From NCBI GenBank assembly GCA_028485475.2, contig CP144143.1:1612001-1676000 (forward strand): DNA of 64,000 nt, given 5' to 3'. Source of the DNA: Chitinophagaceae bacterium C216. Lineage in GTDB: Bacteria > Bacteroidota > Bacteroidia > Chitinophagales > Chitinophagaceae. Under the pieces are notes generated by a model. That model saw only the letters and a program-made list of their open reading frames with translations, was not told the DNA's origin and made no database searches. Made by a program: the position numbers and the translations under genes. Within the stretch, counting starts at the first letter, position 1, and each line of letters opens with the position of its first letter. This document shows positions 34,443-44,909 of this stretch, one piece after another.

Positions 34443-37400
34443 TTAGAATGTTACATTAACGCCAAGTGTATAAGTTCTTGGACGAGGATAGGTGAAGAAC
34501 TGACGATTGGCTCCCCATTTATTATCTCCCAAGCGTGAAGAGTTGTCAGGATCATATCCCAGGTACTCTGAGGATGTGTTCAGGAAGGCATTGTTCACGT
34601 TGGCATAAACACGGAATGCAGAAAAGCCCATCTTCTTAGCCGCTTTAGGAGAGAACGTATAACCTAGCTGGAACAGATTCCCACGCAGATAAGAACCATC
34701 TGCAACCCAGGTATCATCAGCATTGGCATTACTTCCCATTCCAAAGTTGGCTAAGCGTACAGCTTGAGATTTACCATTAGGATTTTGGGTGGGATGCCAT
34801 GCATCGTAATACAACTTCTTCAAACCACTGGTAAGGAAGCGTCCTTCGGTAGAATGGAAGAACTCTTGCATTACATCTACACCCCAAGTAAATTGTAAAT
34901 CGACAGTGAGATCGAAACCTTTGTAGTTAAGGGTGTTGATGAAAGACCCCATCCAGTCAGGCAAACCTTTACCGATTACCTGACGATCCTTATAAGTTAC
35001 TTTTTCTCCGATGATAGCCGGAATATTCATGGTATTGGGATCCCAGTTAGCGGGATTTCCATCGTAGATTCCCACTCTCTTATAACCATAGAAGGAAGAA
35101 AGCTCGTCGCCTTCACGGATAAGAATATCGTAGCCCACAAATCCGTCGGTAGTGATTTGTTTTTTACCGGTAATGGGATCGATAGAAGCTTTCTCATCTA
35201 GTTTTTCTACACGGCTCTTGTTATATCCCAAATTAAGTGTAGAAGTCCACTGGAAGTTGTTGTTCTGAATGGGGTAGGCAGTAAGCAAGATATCTACACC
35301 ACGGTTGGAAACAGAACCGATATTTTCTGTAACAGATGAGAATCCAACAGATGGTGGAAGTGGACGGCTCAGCAGTAGGTCTTTAGTGAGCTTGTAGTAG
35401 TAAGACACTTCCATATTCAAGCGATTTTGGAATAGTCCTACATCCAAGCCAACATCCCACTGAGTGGTTTTCTCCCATCTTAAATTAGGATTGGGCATAT
35501 TGCTCAGGTACGATACTACGCGCAGCGCATCTCCAATAATAGTGTTCGATTGTCCTATACGAGCCAATGAAGCGTAAGTACCAATTTCTGAGTTACCGGT
35601 AACACCCAGTGAGGTGTGCAGTTTTAATCTGCTGATGGCATTTAAATTCTTCATGAAGTTTTCGTTGGATATCATCCACCCCAAACCTAGTGATGGAAAG
35701 AATCCATACTTGTTATTCGGTCCGAATTTAGAAGAACCATCATAACGACCGGTTAATGTGGCCATATAAGTTCTGTCGTAGGCATATGCCGCACGGAAGA
35801 AGTAAGAGTTCATGGCCCATTTATCGTAATCACTTCCAACGGAAGGACGGTTAGTACCACGTCCCATATTGTAGAATCCGAAGTAGTCATCTACATAGCG
35901 GCTGTCAGATGCGGAAAAATAATCGTAGATATTTTCCTGCCATGACATACCGGCCATTGCATTGATCGAGTGCTTATTGATCAGTTTTTTATAAGTCAGG
36001 TATGTCTCTTCCTGCCAATAGAATGTAGAAGCATGTGAAGCTGAAGCTGATCCTTCCGCATTCTGGTTAATCAGCGGGCGAGGAGTAAACGGTGTATAGT
36101 TTTTGGCGCGGTTATTATGATAATCCACACCAAATTGTGTTTTTAATTCCAAGTCTTTTGTCAGATGGAATGTAAGGGCTGCGTTACCGAAAATTTGTGT
36201 ACGGTATTGCATAGCCTGTATACGCTCCAGCAGCTCAACAGGGTTACCTACACCCTCAGGCTGAAAACCCTGTGTAGGGCCGCTTGGATTGTCTTTGTCT
36301 ATCGGAATTGCGGTTGTTCTGATATTATTAGTTTGAGCATAGGTGCCATCTGCTAGTTTTACTGGGAGGAAAGGTAGTTGTTCTACCATAGTACGCAAAG
36401 CTCCCAAGCCGTACGGGTTATCTGAAGTTCTATTACCCCAGGTATGGTTCACTAATAAGTTTACAGATGTAGAAAGCCAATTGGTAGGCTTATCATCATA
36501 AGCCAGTTTAGCATTCAGACGTTTAAAATAAGTATTGCGTAAAATGCCTTGTTGGTCGGTATAGTTCAGAAATGCACCTGTGGAAGCATTGTTCATTCGG
36601 CGCTGTATGCTAAGCTGGTGGTTGTGTGAAATAGCTGTTCTGGAGGCTTCTTTTTGCCAGTTGGTATTGTATTTAGGAGTACCGTCTGGATTAAACAACT
36701 CTGGATCAGTAAAGATTTGTGACAGGTCGGTAGTAAAGTTTCTGCCCTGCCATGCGTTGGCATTTTCCAATCCTTGTTTAAAAGCTGCCATCCATTCGTT
36801 AGCATCCAATACATCAATGTATCTGGACATTGTTCCCACAGATATAGAACCATCATATGAAATTTGCGCATTCTTAGCTCCAGTTGCACCGCGCTTAGTG
36901 GTAACTAGTATTACACCATTGGCACCGCGAGCACCATAAATGGCTGCTGAGGACGCGTCTTTTAGAACTTCGATGGATTCAATATCGTTAGGGTTTAAAA
37001 ACTGGAAGTTTTGCATTACTACTCCGTCAACTACATAAAGCGGATTAGCAGAAGCGTTGATAGTAGCAATACCACGAATAATTACACGCATTTCACCACC
37101 GGGTTGTCCGGTATTGGAGAAGATGTTTACACCAGCAGCTTTACCTTTTAAACCTTCCAGCGCATTAAATGCCTGAGCTTTGATGATATCACTTCCCTTA
37201 GCTGTGGAAATTGACCCGGTGAGATCTGATTTACGCATAGTACCATAACCTACCACTACTACTTCGTCCATTTCGTTGACAGTAGGGTTAAGCGCAACTG
37301 TAATTGGTTGATTACTAGTAACAGTTACTTCTTGTTCGGTGTATCCCACGCTGGAAATCACCAAAACATCTCCAATGCTCGCATTAATTGTGAATTTACC

Positions 37401-37892
37401 GTCTGCATCGGTAGTAGTACCAATAGTCGAACCTTTAATCGTAATAGAAGCTCCGGCTATCGGCTCTCCTTTATTATTGAGTACCGTACCGCTGATAGGA
37501 TCAGCTTCTTTTAGTTTGGTAATTGCCTCGGGGCTGATAGGAGAAATCACTACGTTGTTTTTCTTGTAGATTTTCCACTGAAGCGGATATCCCTCGAATA
37601 TTTTATGCATAACTTCGCTGATGCTGGCGTTGACAACATTCACCGAAACAAACATTCGCAACGGCAGCACATCGTTTGAGTAACTGAAACGATACGATGA
37701 TGTTTTCTCTATTTTTTCCAGCACTTCGGCTACCGTAAGATTATTGGCTTTGAGACTAATTCGCTCCTGCGCCATATTGGTTGCCGAAACCTGAAGAGCA
37801 ATTACCAAGAACAGCAGAGATAGTTTCATATAAACAAGTATTCTTCTGATAAGCATAGTACTGACTATGCCCCTATAAACATTTTTTTGCAT
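34443..37892 (-). CDS. SusC/RagA-family TonB-dependent outer-membrane transporter with STN domain
   Basis: The 1149-residue protein imports the ligand captured by its SusD partner across the outer membrane using TonB energy. After a signal region (about residues 15-42) it has an STN secretin/TonB short N-terminal domain (about 45-115), a carboxypeptidase-D-like domain (about 135-210, ISGTVLNNKGEPIAGASITI), the SusC linker MDEVVVVGYGTMRKSDLTGS, a plug (VYVVDGV-type block, here NPLYVVDGVVMQNFQF) and a large barrel ending LGVNVTF. The STN domain usually signals to a FecR-type anti-sigma factor, and such a gene lies directly upstream. The transported compound is unknown. Confidence 0.95.
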   Translation of the reverse strand: MQKNVYRGIVSTMLIRRILVYMKLSLLFLVIALQVSATNMAQERISLKANNLTVAEVLEKIEKTSSYRFSYSNDVLPLRMFVSVNVVNASISEVMHKIFEGYPLQWKIYKKNNVVISPISPEAITKLKEADPISGTVLNNKGEPIAGASITIKGSTIGTTTDADGKFTINASIGDVLVISSVGYTEQEVTVTSNQPITVALNPTVNEMDEVVVVGYGTMRKSDLTGSISTAKGSDIIKAQAFNALEGLKGKAAGVNIFSNTGQPGGEMRVIIRGIATINASANPLYVVDGVVMQNFQFLNPNDIESIEVLKDASSAAIYGARGANGVILVTTKRGATGAKNAQISYDGSISVGTMSRYIDVLDANEWMAAFKQGLENANAWQGRNFTTDLSQIFTDPELFNPDGTPKYNTNWQKEASRTAISHNHQLSIQRRMNNASTGAFLNYTDQQGILRNTYFKRLNAKLAYDDKPTNWLSTSVNLLVNHTWGNRTSDNPYGLGALRTMVEQLPFLPVKLADGTYAQTNNIRTTAIPIDKDNPSGPTQGFQPEGVGNPVELLERIQAMQYRTQIFGNAALTFHLTKDLELKTQFGVDYHNNRAKNYTPFTPRPLINQNAEGSASASHASTFYWQEETYLTYKKLINKHSINAMAGMSWQENIYDYFSASDSRYVDDYFGFYNMGRGTNRPSVGSDYDKWAMNSYFFRAAYAYDRTYMATLTGRYDGSSKFGPNNKYGFFPSLGLGWMISNENFMKNLNAISRLKLHTSLGVTGNSEIGTYASLARIGQSNTIIGDALRVVSYLSNMPNPNLRWEKTTQWDVGLDVGLFQNRLNMEVSYYYKLTKDLLLSRPLPPSVGFSSVTENIGSVSNRGVDILLTAYPIQNNNFQWTSTLNLGYNKSRVEKLDEKASIDPITGKKQITTDGFVGYDILIREGDELSSFYGYKRVGIYDGNPANWDPNTMNIPAIIGEKVTYKDRQVIGKGLPDWMGSFINTLNYKGFDLTVDLQFTWGVDVMQEFFHSTEGRFLTSGLKKLYYDAWHPTQNPNGKSQAVRLANFGMGSNANADDTWVADGSYLRGNLFQLGYTFSPKAAKKMGFSAFRVYANVNNAFLNTSSEYLGYDPDNSSRLGDNKWGANRQFFTYPRPRTYTLGVNVTF

Positions 37893-38061
37893 ATTTTCGT
37901 TTTGCAGAGTTAAACAATCACATTAAGGGCTCTAACTCAATGTGTGATTACTATCTGTGGAAGGGGAATGTTGGCGCATTCTCCTTTCCTTTTTTCTTAA
38001 ATATTTATATAAAGGGTTATGGCTAACTTGTGTTTATGATCATACGCAACCGTTTTTAGTT

Positions 38062-39150
38062 TTATTCAATAATTAATGTATCCTTTGAAATGAATCTGTA
38101 ATTTATATTTTGCGAAAGTTTGATGATCTGTAGAATTTCTTCCAAGTTATAGTTACTGCTGTGAATAGTGTAACGATAGTGTTTTACTACGTCGTTTTTG
38201 AAGATGATAGTAGTATTAAATACCCGTTCCAATTCCCGGGCAATTAGATCTAGAGGTTTGTTTACAAAATAAAGCTCATTATTAATCCAGGCCAGTTCTG
38301 CTATGGTGCTATCTTCTGCAACAATGCGTGTGAGTTTAAAAATATCTTCTTCACGATTGTTTTGTTTTGAAGTGGTATTTTGAGAAAGGCCTTTCTTGGA
38401 GATGATAATTTTCTCCGAAGGGTTGAGAATAACTCTATTGTCCTTTTTATCATCAAAGGTAAGCTCTATCTTACCTCTTATTAAGGAGGTTTCTATAATA
38501 TCTTCTTGAGGGTAATTCCTTACGTTAAATGCAGTGCCCAAAACTTTTATTTTGGTTTTATCGGTATGAATGATAAAGGGCTTTTCCTTGTTATACTTTA
38601 CATCAAAATACGCTTCGCCTGTAAGCACTACCTCACGTGATTGTTTATTGAAATGCTCATCATAAGTAAGGCGGCTATCCGAATTAAGAATTACCATCGT
38701 ACTGTCTGGAAGCATAATCTTGGACTTGGATCCTTTTTCTGTAGCCACCTCATTTTTAAACTTCCCTTGAGTGTTGTGCTTGGTGTTGTTTTTTTCATAT
38801 AGGTTATAAACGGCCAACCCTACTAGGGGTAGTAATATGAGGACTGCCGCATATTTGAAATAATTGCGAATTTTAAAAGAATGTTTTTTCCCGGAAGTAA
38901 TAGGGGCGTAATTTGCCTCCGTAGGGGCAAGAAGTCTTTTTTTAACATAGTGACTGGCATAGGACTGCTCCAATATCTCAATCGGATAACTGTCCAGTCG
39001 TCCGGCATTTTCAATAGGGGTATACAGAGTCATGAACTCCGGGAATTCGTTCATTAGCTGCTGCAGACGCTCAAGTTGCTCCGGGGTGGCATCGCCCGAG
39101 AGTTTTAAACCCATAAGGTCATAAAATTCTATTTCAGCATTATTTGCCAT
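38062..39150 (-). CDS. FecR-family anti-sigma factor
   Basis: The 362-residue protein has a cytoplasmic N-terminal segment (about residues 1-80), one membrane helix (YAAVLILLPLVGLAVYNLY, about 88-106), a FecR periplasmic domain (SKIMLPDSTMVILNSDSRL and VLTGEAYFDV, about 140-180; GTAFNVRNYP about 207) and a C-terminal DUF4974/STN-like domain (about 290-360). FecR proteins hold an ECF sigma factor until the cognate TonB-dependent transporter signals. Its place between the sigma gene and the STN-containing SusC gene fits that circuit. Confidence 0.93.
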   Translation of the reverse strand: MANNAEIEFYDLMGLKLSGDATPEQLERLQQLMNEFPEFMTLYTPIENAGRLDSYPIEILEQSYASHYVKKRLLAPTEANYAPITSGKKHSFKIRNYFKYAAVLILLPLVGLAVYNLYEKNNTKHNTQGKFKNEVATEKGSKSKIMLPDSTMVILNSDSRLTYDEHFNKQSREVVLTGEAYFDVKYNKEKPFIIHTDKTKIKVLGTAFNVRNYPQEDIIETSLIRGKIELTFDDKKDNRVILNPSEKIIISKKGLSQNTTSKQNNREEDIFKLTRIVAEDSTIAELAWINNELYFVNKPLDLIARELERVFNTTIIFKNDVVKHYRYTIHSSNYNLEEILQIIKLSQNINYRFISKDTLIIE

Positions 39151-39200
39151 GTACTCTTAATAGATTGAAATCTGCCCACTTGGGGTGAAAGATGTGAGAA

Positions 39201-39785
39201 TTATTTTATTTTTTGTTTGTTACTCCTTTGTCCGGAAACATCCTCCAGAGCCATGCGGATTCGTTTTAAAGCAATGCGGATATGTGTTTTGATGGTATTA
39301 TTACTGATTCCCATAACAGATTGTACTTCTTTGTAGGACAGTCCTTCATCTTTAATTAGTCTGAATACCAACTGACTTTGTGGTGGTAATCGTCGTACAA
39401 CGGATTCAATGCGATGGCTGATTTCTTTAGCGTTAATTTCAGCATCGGCATGGCAATACCCCATCTGGTCGAAATGCTCTTCGTCTGTATTTTGTACAAT
39501 TATAGATTTCTTCTCATTGATATGCGCTAAAGCTGCATTTCTCACGCACTTGAATAAATAAAGGTCAAGGCGATTGATATTACTGAGCTTTTCCTTCATC
39601 ATCCAAATGCGAATCATGACGTCTGATACGAGCTCCTCCGATATCTCAGGATCTCCAATAAAAGCTACGGCAAAGCGATGTAGGGAGCTATAGAAATGAA
39701 AATAAAGCTTTTTGTAGGCGTTTTCATCTCTATAATAGGCTACCTGCTGTTGCCAATACAGAATATCAGACAGTTCTCTTTTCAA
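39201..39785 (-). CDS. ECF-type RNA polymerase sigma factor (FecI-like)
   Basis: The 194-residue protein has region 2 (about residues 25-90, with ISEELVSDVMIRIWM) and region 4 with a helix-turn-helix (about 135-185, DEGLSYKEVQSVMGISNNT). It lacks region 3, as ECF factors do. It is the first gene of the sigma, FecR, SusC, SusD order and would switch on the susCD genes when the anti-sigma factor is relieved. The gap to fecR is 50 nt. No strict TAnnTTTG box is seen directly in front of it. Confidence 0.94.
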   Translation of the reverse strand: MKRELSDILYWQQQVAYYRDENAYKKLYFHFYSSLHRFAVAFIGDPEISEELVSDVMIRIWMMKEKLSNINRLDLYLFKCVRNAALAHINEKKSIIVQNTDEEHFDQMGYCHADAEINAKEISHRIESVVRRLPPQSQLVFRLIKDEGLSYKEVQSVMGISNNTIKTHIRIALKRIRMALEDVSGQRSNKQKIK

Positions 39786-39966
39786 TCGATTGAATGAGTT
39801 TATACAACAATATTAGCCAGTGCTATATATTATTAGTGTTGTTCCAGTTTAAGCAAGATGTACGCTTATATAAAGAGTAAATTTTATGCCAGAAGGGTGA
39901 ATCCGGCGGTAATATTTTTATGATTTTTTTATATGACAGGGGGTAGGTATTTTATAATTAAGTAAT

Positions 39967-40000
39967 AAATAAGGGGAAGTTCTATTGCTTCCCCTTATTT
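39967..40000 (-). terminator. Perfect 13-bp hairpin terminator of the nuo operon
   Basis: AAATAAGGGGAAG pairs fully with CTTCCCCTTATTT around an 8-nt loop, 17 nt past the nuoN stop. On the - strand the stem runs into TTATTTATTA, giving the T-rich tail. Confidence 0.88.
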
Positions 40001-40016
40001 GCCGAAATATTATGAG

Positions 40017-41390
40017 CTAGAAGTATAGCCAACTAAATAGAATGTTAGGGAAAACACCCAGTAATATAATAAGTATAGTAATACCTATCAGGATATATTT
40101 TTCCAAAACAGTAGCCTGTATGGTAGGTGCTGATCCCTCTTTAAAATACATGGCTTGTATTACACGGAAGTAATAATAAACACTGATAGCTGCCATTAAT
40201 ACTGCAAAGATTACAAGCCATAAGTTTTTACCTGTAAGAACTACTGCTTTCAGCATATAAAATTTTGCTAGGAATCCAGCAGTAAGAGGAATTCCAGCCA
40301 ATGATAAAAGACATATGGTGGCGGTAAATGCGAGTACAGGTTGATGTTTAGCTAGACCGTTGAACCCTTCAAAAGAATAATCGGCTATTTTGGCCAAAAC
40401 TCCGAAGACCCCGATAGTAGCCAGAGAGTAAGCTGCTGCGTATAGTAACAGTCCTTCGCGGGCAGTATCGTTGAGCGCCAGAATAGCCAATAGCATAAAT
40501 CCAGCTTGTGAAATGCTCGAATAGGCGAGCATACGCTTAACACTCTGCTGGAACACAGCGGTGATATTTCCAATAAACAGAGTAACGGCAATCATTACGG
40601 TTACCCACAGTCCCCAGGTGTTCTGCAGTGCTTCAAAAACGCCTCCGAACAAGCGCATAAATCCTGCAAATACGGCCACTTTAACAATGGTGGACATGAA
40701 GGAGGTAAATACGGTGGGTGCGCCATCGTATACATCTGGAGTCCAGAAGTGAAAAGGTGCTACGGATACTTTAAAACTCATGGAGAACAGCAGGAGCAGC
40801 ATGCCTGCAATTTGTAATGCCGATTGAGCGTTTTTAGCAAAGTCCATTTTGTCAATAAAGAAAGAGCCCTGAGCTCCGTATATCAGCGCTATCCCCATAA
40901 GCATAATACCGGTAGAGAAGGAACCCATCAAAAAATATTTTAAGGCAGCCTCATTACTTTTCAGGTTCTTTTTATCTGCACCGGTAAGTATATACAACGG
41001 AATGGAAATAATTTCTATACCGAGAAATAAAGTTAACAGCGATTTGAAGCTGGTGGTAAGTATGATACCTGCTGTAATAAAGAATATCAATGCCAGATAC
41101 TCGGCAAGATTCTTTCCCACCTTTTCCATCTCGGAGTAGGTAAGCAACAGGTATACCAATGTGGCAAAAATCGCGACACCGTTAAAAAAAAGTGCATAGC
41201 TGTCAAAGGCCATGAAATTGGATACATCGAACCGGAAAAGCAGCTTGCCCTGCATTTCCAAGTAATTGACCAATAATAGCAGCAGCATTGCTATTAAACC
41301 TATGACTTTTACGGGCGCATTTTTTTTGATAAATGCACCGCTAAACATCATCACCACTCCAAAAATTGCAGATAATACTAATGCATTCAT
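40017..41390 (-). CDS. nuoN: NADH-quinone oxidoreductase subunit N
   Basis: NuoN is one of the three antiporter-like membrane subunits of complex I that carry protons. The 457-residue protein has about 14 hydrophobic helices and the family blocks FLGIEIISIPLYILTG (with the key Glu, about residue 124) and KVSVAPFHFWTPDVYDGAPT (key Lys and His, about residue 208). It is the last gene of the operon, 21 nt after nuoM, and a strong terminator follows. Length matches the family. Confidence 0.95.
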   Translation of the reverse strand: MNALVLSAIFGVVMMFSGAFIKKNAPVKVIGLIAMLLLLLVNYLEMQGKLLFRFDVSNFMAFDSYALFFNGVAIFATLVYLLLTYSEMEKVGKNLAEYLALIFFITAGIILTTSFKSLLTLFLGIEIISIPLYILTGADKKNLKSNEAALKYFLMGSFSTGIMLMGIALIYGAQGSFFIDKMDFAKNAQSALQIAGMLLLLFSMSFKVSVAPFHFWTPDVYDGAPTVFTSFMSTIVKVAVFAGFMRLFGGVFEALQNTWGLWVTVMIAVTLFIGNITAVFQQSVKRMLAYSSISQAGFMLLAILALNDTAREGLLLYAAAYSLATIGVFGVLAKIADYSFEGFNGLAKHQPVLAFTATICLLSLAGIPLTAGFLAKFYMLKAVVLTGKNLWLVIFAVLMAAISVYYYFRVIQAMYFKEGSAPTIQATVLEKYILIGITILIILLGVFPNILFSWLYF

Positions 41391-41411
41391 ATTTTATTGA
41401 TTAATGCCTCT

Positions 41412-42869
41412 TTATTTATGAAGCACATCCGAATATTTTATAATCGAATTGGTTATTTCTTCAAATGAGCCTAACAATGGTTGTGGATAAACACCAACAA
41501 CAATGATACATATAGCAATTATTGCTAGTATTGTTTTTTCATGCCATTGTATATCGCTGCCTTTTTCAGTAAGTGCGTTGGTCTCTCCCAGAAATACCTT
41601 GCGTCCCATCAACAATGTGTATGCAGCTCCCAGTATGATGGCAGTACCTGCAGCAACGGTAAAAGCTACCCCATACTGCGTGATTTTTGAGCTGAGTATA
41701 CCGTTAAACATCAGAAACTCTCCCACAAAAGCGTTGGTTAGAGGCAAGCCTATATTGGCAAACGCAATGATGAAAAAGAATATGGTAAGAGCCGGTGCCT
41801 TTTTTGCAATACCGCCCAGCTCACTCATTTTTCTGGTGCCAAATTTTCTTTCAATAATTTCGATTACTACCCACATTCCTAAAATGTTGATGCCATGCGA
41901 GAACATTTGAAGCATAGCACCCTGTACACCACTTTCTGTTTCTGCGAATATTGCTACGCACATCAACCCAATATGTGCAATCGATGAATAGGCTACCAAG
42001 CGCTTCATATCATCTTGTTGGAAAGCTATAAGTGACGCATAAATGATGCCTATTACCGCCATAGTAGATACGGTATCACCCCAAGCATACGAAGCTGCAG
42101 GTAATACAGGCAATAACCAACGTAACAATGCTAATACCCCCATTTTTACCATGAGACCACTCAATACCATGGTGGTAGCGGTAGGGGATTGTTCGTAGGT
42201 ATCTGGCTGCCAAGTATGGAAAGGGAATATAGGCATTTTGATGGCGAAGGCAACAAATAATAGCCAGAACAACCATGCTTGCTCATCACCACTGAAGCCT
42301 GTCTGATAGAATGCTGTAATATCGAATGATTTCGTTTGGGCGTAGATGTAAATAAGTCCTACTAGCATTAAGAGCGAACCCAAGAATGTGTATATGAAAA
42401 ACTTGAAGGTTACTCTTATGCGTTTTTCTCCGCCCCATTGCGAGCAGAGAAAATAAACAGGTATCAATGCCAGCTCCCAAAAGAAATAGAATAGTAGGGC
42501 ATCCATTGCAAGAAACACCCCCATCAAGCCCGCTTGCGCAAGCAGCATTAATCCTAAAAAGTTGTTGACATTATTATAGGGAGTCGTCCATGTGGATACA
42601 AAGATGATAGGGAAGGAGAGCGCAGTAAGCAAGCACAGCATGGAGCCCATCCCGTCGGCGCTAATCGAAAAACTGCTATTTAGGATACCCATCCAAGAAG
42701 TGCGAAAACTTAAGGCTTCGGGATTGTTCATGGTGATTCCTGCAATAGCAATCAGCAATGTGACCATAGCCACTAAGAGTGACCAAGCTCTTACGCTCTG
42801 TTCTTTTTTTATAAAAAAAGTAATGATGCCTCCGAGCAAGGGGATCAATATCAACAACAATGCGATCAT
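41412..42869 (-). CDS. nuoM: NADH-quinone oxidoreductase subunit M
   Basis: NuoM is an antiporter-like proton-pumping subunit of complex I. The 485-residue protein has about 14 membrane helices with FYFFWELALIPVYFLCSQWG (functional Glu, about residue 130) and KMPIFPFHTWQPDTYEQSPT (functional Lys and His, about residue 215). It lies 21 nt before nuoN and 68 nt after nuoL in the operon direction. Confidence 0.96.
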   Translation of the reverse strand: MIALLLILIPLLGGIITFFIKKEQSVRAWSLLVAMVTLLIAIAGITMNNPEALSFRTSWMGILNSSFSISADGMGSMLCLLTALSFPIIFVSTWTTPYNNVNNFLGLMLLAQAGLMGVFLAMDALLFYFFWELALIPVYFLCSQWGGEKRIRVTFKFFIYTFLGSLLMLVGLIYIYAQTKSFDITAFYQTGFSGDEQAWLFWLLFVAFAIKMPIFPFHTWQPDTYEQSPTATTMVLSGLMVKMGVLALLRWLLPVLPAASYAWGDTVSTMAVIGIIYASLIAFQQDDMKRLVAYSSIAHIGLMCVAIFAETESGVQGAMLQMFSHGINILGMWVVIEIIERKFGTRKMSELGGIAKKAPALTIFFFIIAFANIGLPLTNAFVGEFLMFNGILSSKITQYGVAFTVAAGTAIILGAAYTLLMGRKVFLGETNALTEKGSDIQWHEKTILAIIAICIIVVGVYPQPLLGSFEEITNSIIKYSDVLHK

Positions 42870-42937
42870 ATCTGAATTCTAAAAATTAAATTTCAATTTT
42901 TCAACTTCCCTCTATCTAACCTAATCAAGGGTTATAT

Positions 42938-44845
42938 CTATTTTCTTAAAAAGAATTGTAATGTAAATACGATAAGCATGCCTACTACCATCAGCAACAC
43001 ATAAGCACCTGTTTGACCGCTTTGCAACCAGCGTAATTGTCTTCCTCCGTAACTCACTAAGCGTCCCACTCCATTTACAATGCCGTCCACAATATTTTTT
43101 TCAAATACATTGTTCAAGAATTTGCCCAAGGCATCCAATGGTCTTACGATTAAAGCATTATAAAGCTCATCTACATACCATTTATCCTGCAACAGTTTGC
43201 CGAAACCTTGTGCTTCATCCAAATCGGGTTTCTTGCTATATCGTGTCCACGCTATGACGATCATGATAATGATGAGTGCAGAAGATACTCCGGTTAATAA
43301 CCACTCTGTGCTATGGTCGGGATGGTGATGTCCCAGTTTTGCCAGCTCTGGAGCGGAGGCTGCAAATACGGGGTCTAGAAACGCCTTTAAAGAATGCGCA
43401 CCGTGAGCCAGAAACTCAGGAATTCCAACATAACCACCTATGATGGAAAGTATAGCCAGTACTATCAAAGGAATAGTAATAGCAGCGGGGCTTTCGTGCA
43501 GATGATGTCTCTGTTCTTCAGTACCGCGGAAATCACCTTTGAAAGTAGTGGCATATAGGCGGAACATATAAAATGCAGTCATTAATGCTCCTATAATACC
43601 CAATACATATAATACGGGTGAAGTGGCAAAGGCATTGGCGAGAATTTCGTCTTTGGAGAAGAACCCAGAGAATCCGGGGATACCGGCAATTGCCAAACAT
43701 CCGATAAGGAAAGTAATATTGGTTACTTTCATGTATTTGCTGAGTCCCCCCATTTTACGCATGTCTTGTTCGCCACCCATGGCATGGATTACCGAACCGG
43801 AACCCAAGAATAATAAAGCTTTGAAGAATGCATGCGTCATTACGTGGAATACTGCAGCTACATACGCTCCGGTCCCCAATGCGAGGAACATGTACCCCAG
43901 TTGACTTACGGTAGAGTAAGCCAATACTTTTTTAATATCATTTTGTTTCAAAGCAATGCTTGCAGCCAGTAAAGCTGTGGCAATGCCTATAATGGCTATA
44001 CAATTTAACGTGCCCGGAGCCATAGAATACATCAGATTGCTACGTGCGATCATGTAAATACCGGCTGTTACCATGGTTGCAGCGTGGATCAGTGCAGATA
44101 CAGGTGTGGGACCTGCCATCGCATCGGGCAGCCAAGTATATAAAGGAATCTGAGCGCTCTTACCGGTAGCTCCTATAAATAATAATGTTGTAATTACGGT
44201 AATATCAAAGCTCGATAATTTGCTTAAAGTCTCTATAGTAAAGATTTCGGAAAAGGTGACTGTACCCAGCTTATTGATAAGCATAAATAATGCAATAAGA
44301 AATGCTAGGTCGCCAATACGGTTCATCACAAAAGCTTTTGAGGCAGCTTTTGTATAATCGATATTTTTAAACCAGAATCCGATGAGTAAATAAGAACATA
44401 AACCTACACCTTCCCATCCGATGAAGAGAATGACAAAGTTAGCTCCCATTACCAGCAGCAGCATGGAAAACACGAATAGGTTGAGGTAGGCAAAATAACG
44501 GGCAAACTGATGCGGTTTTTCCTCATGCATGTAGGAAGTCGAGTATACATGAATCAGAAAACCTACACCCGTGATGATTAAAAGGAAAAGAGCAGTGAGC
44601 TGATCGACCTGAAAGGCAAAAGGAATGCGCAATGTTTCTATCTTGATAAAATCAAAATACTCTACAATAGCCGTATTCCCTGCTTTTACCTGCAGAAATG
44701 CCATTACACTCAGTATAAAAGAACCGAGTATGGTGCCACTGCCGATAATTCCCACAAGCCCTTTCGATAAGTAATTTCTTAATAGCCCATTGACTATAAA
44801 ACCTAATAACGGCAATAATGGTATTAAGATCAGTTCAACTTTCAT
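42938..44845 (-). CDS. nuoL: NADH-quinone oxidoreductase subunit L
   Basis: NuoL is the distal antiporter-like subunit of complex I and carries the long lateral helix. The 635-residue protein shows FIGWEGVGLCSYLLIGFWF (functional Glu, about residue 145) and KSAQIPLYTWLPDAMAGPTP (functional Lys, about residue 232). The C-terminal region (about residues 560-635) has the amphipathic and final anchoring helices. A His-rich loop near residue 510 is a local feature. It follows nuoK by 64 nt. Confidence 0.96.
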   Translation of the reverse strand: MKVELILIPLLPLLGFIVNGLLRNYLSKGLVGIIGSGTILGSFILSVMAFLQVKAGNTAIVEYFDFIKIETLRIPFAFQVDQLTALFLLIITGVGFLIHVYSTSYMHEEKPHQFARYFAYLNLFVFSMLLLVMGANFVILFIGWEGVGLCSYLLIGFWFKNIDYTKAASKAFVMNRIGDLAFLIALFMLINKLGTVTFSEIFTIETLSKLSSFDITVITTLLFIGATGKSAQIPLYTWLPDAMAGPTPVSALIHAATMVTAGIYMIARSNLMYSMAPGTLNCIAIIGIATALLAASIALKQNDIKKVLAYSTVSQLGYMFLALGTGAYVAAVFHVMTHAFFKALLFLGSGSVIHAMGGEQDMRKMGGLSKYMKVTNITFLIGCLAIAGIPGFSGFFSKDEILANAFATSPVLYVLGIIGALMTAFYMFRLYATTFKGDFRGTEEQRHHLHESPAAITIPLIVLAILSIIGGYVGIPEFLAHGAHSLKAFLDPVFAASAPELAKLGHHHPDHSTEWLLTGVSSALIIIMIVIAWTRYSKKPDLDEAQGFGKLLQDKWYVDELYNALIVRPLDALGKFLNNVFEKNIVDGIVNGVGRLVSYGGRQLRWLQSGQTGAYVLLMVVGMLIVFTLQFFLRK

Positions 44846-44909
44846 CTAAAATGATTTATGTCCACGCTCTCTTCGCATCCTTTGCAGAAGAGAGGATAAA
44901 TAATATTGC

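Noticed and set aside
37893-38061. Inverted repeats between fecR and susC as a terminator
   Set aside because: Short imperfect stems exist (AATCACA/TGTGATT and GGGGAATG/CATTCTCC), but no T tract follows on the - strand; they could be leader structure only.
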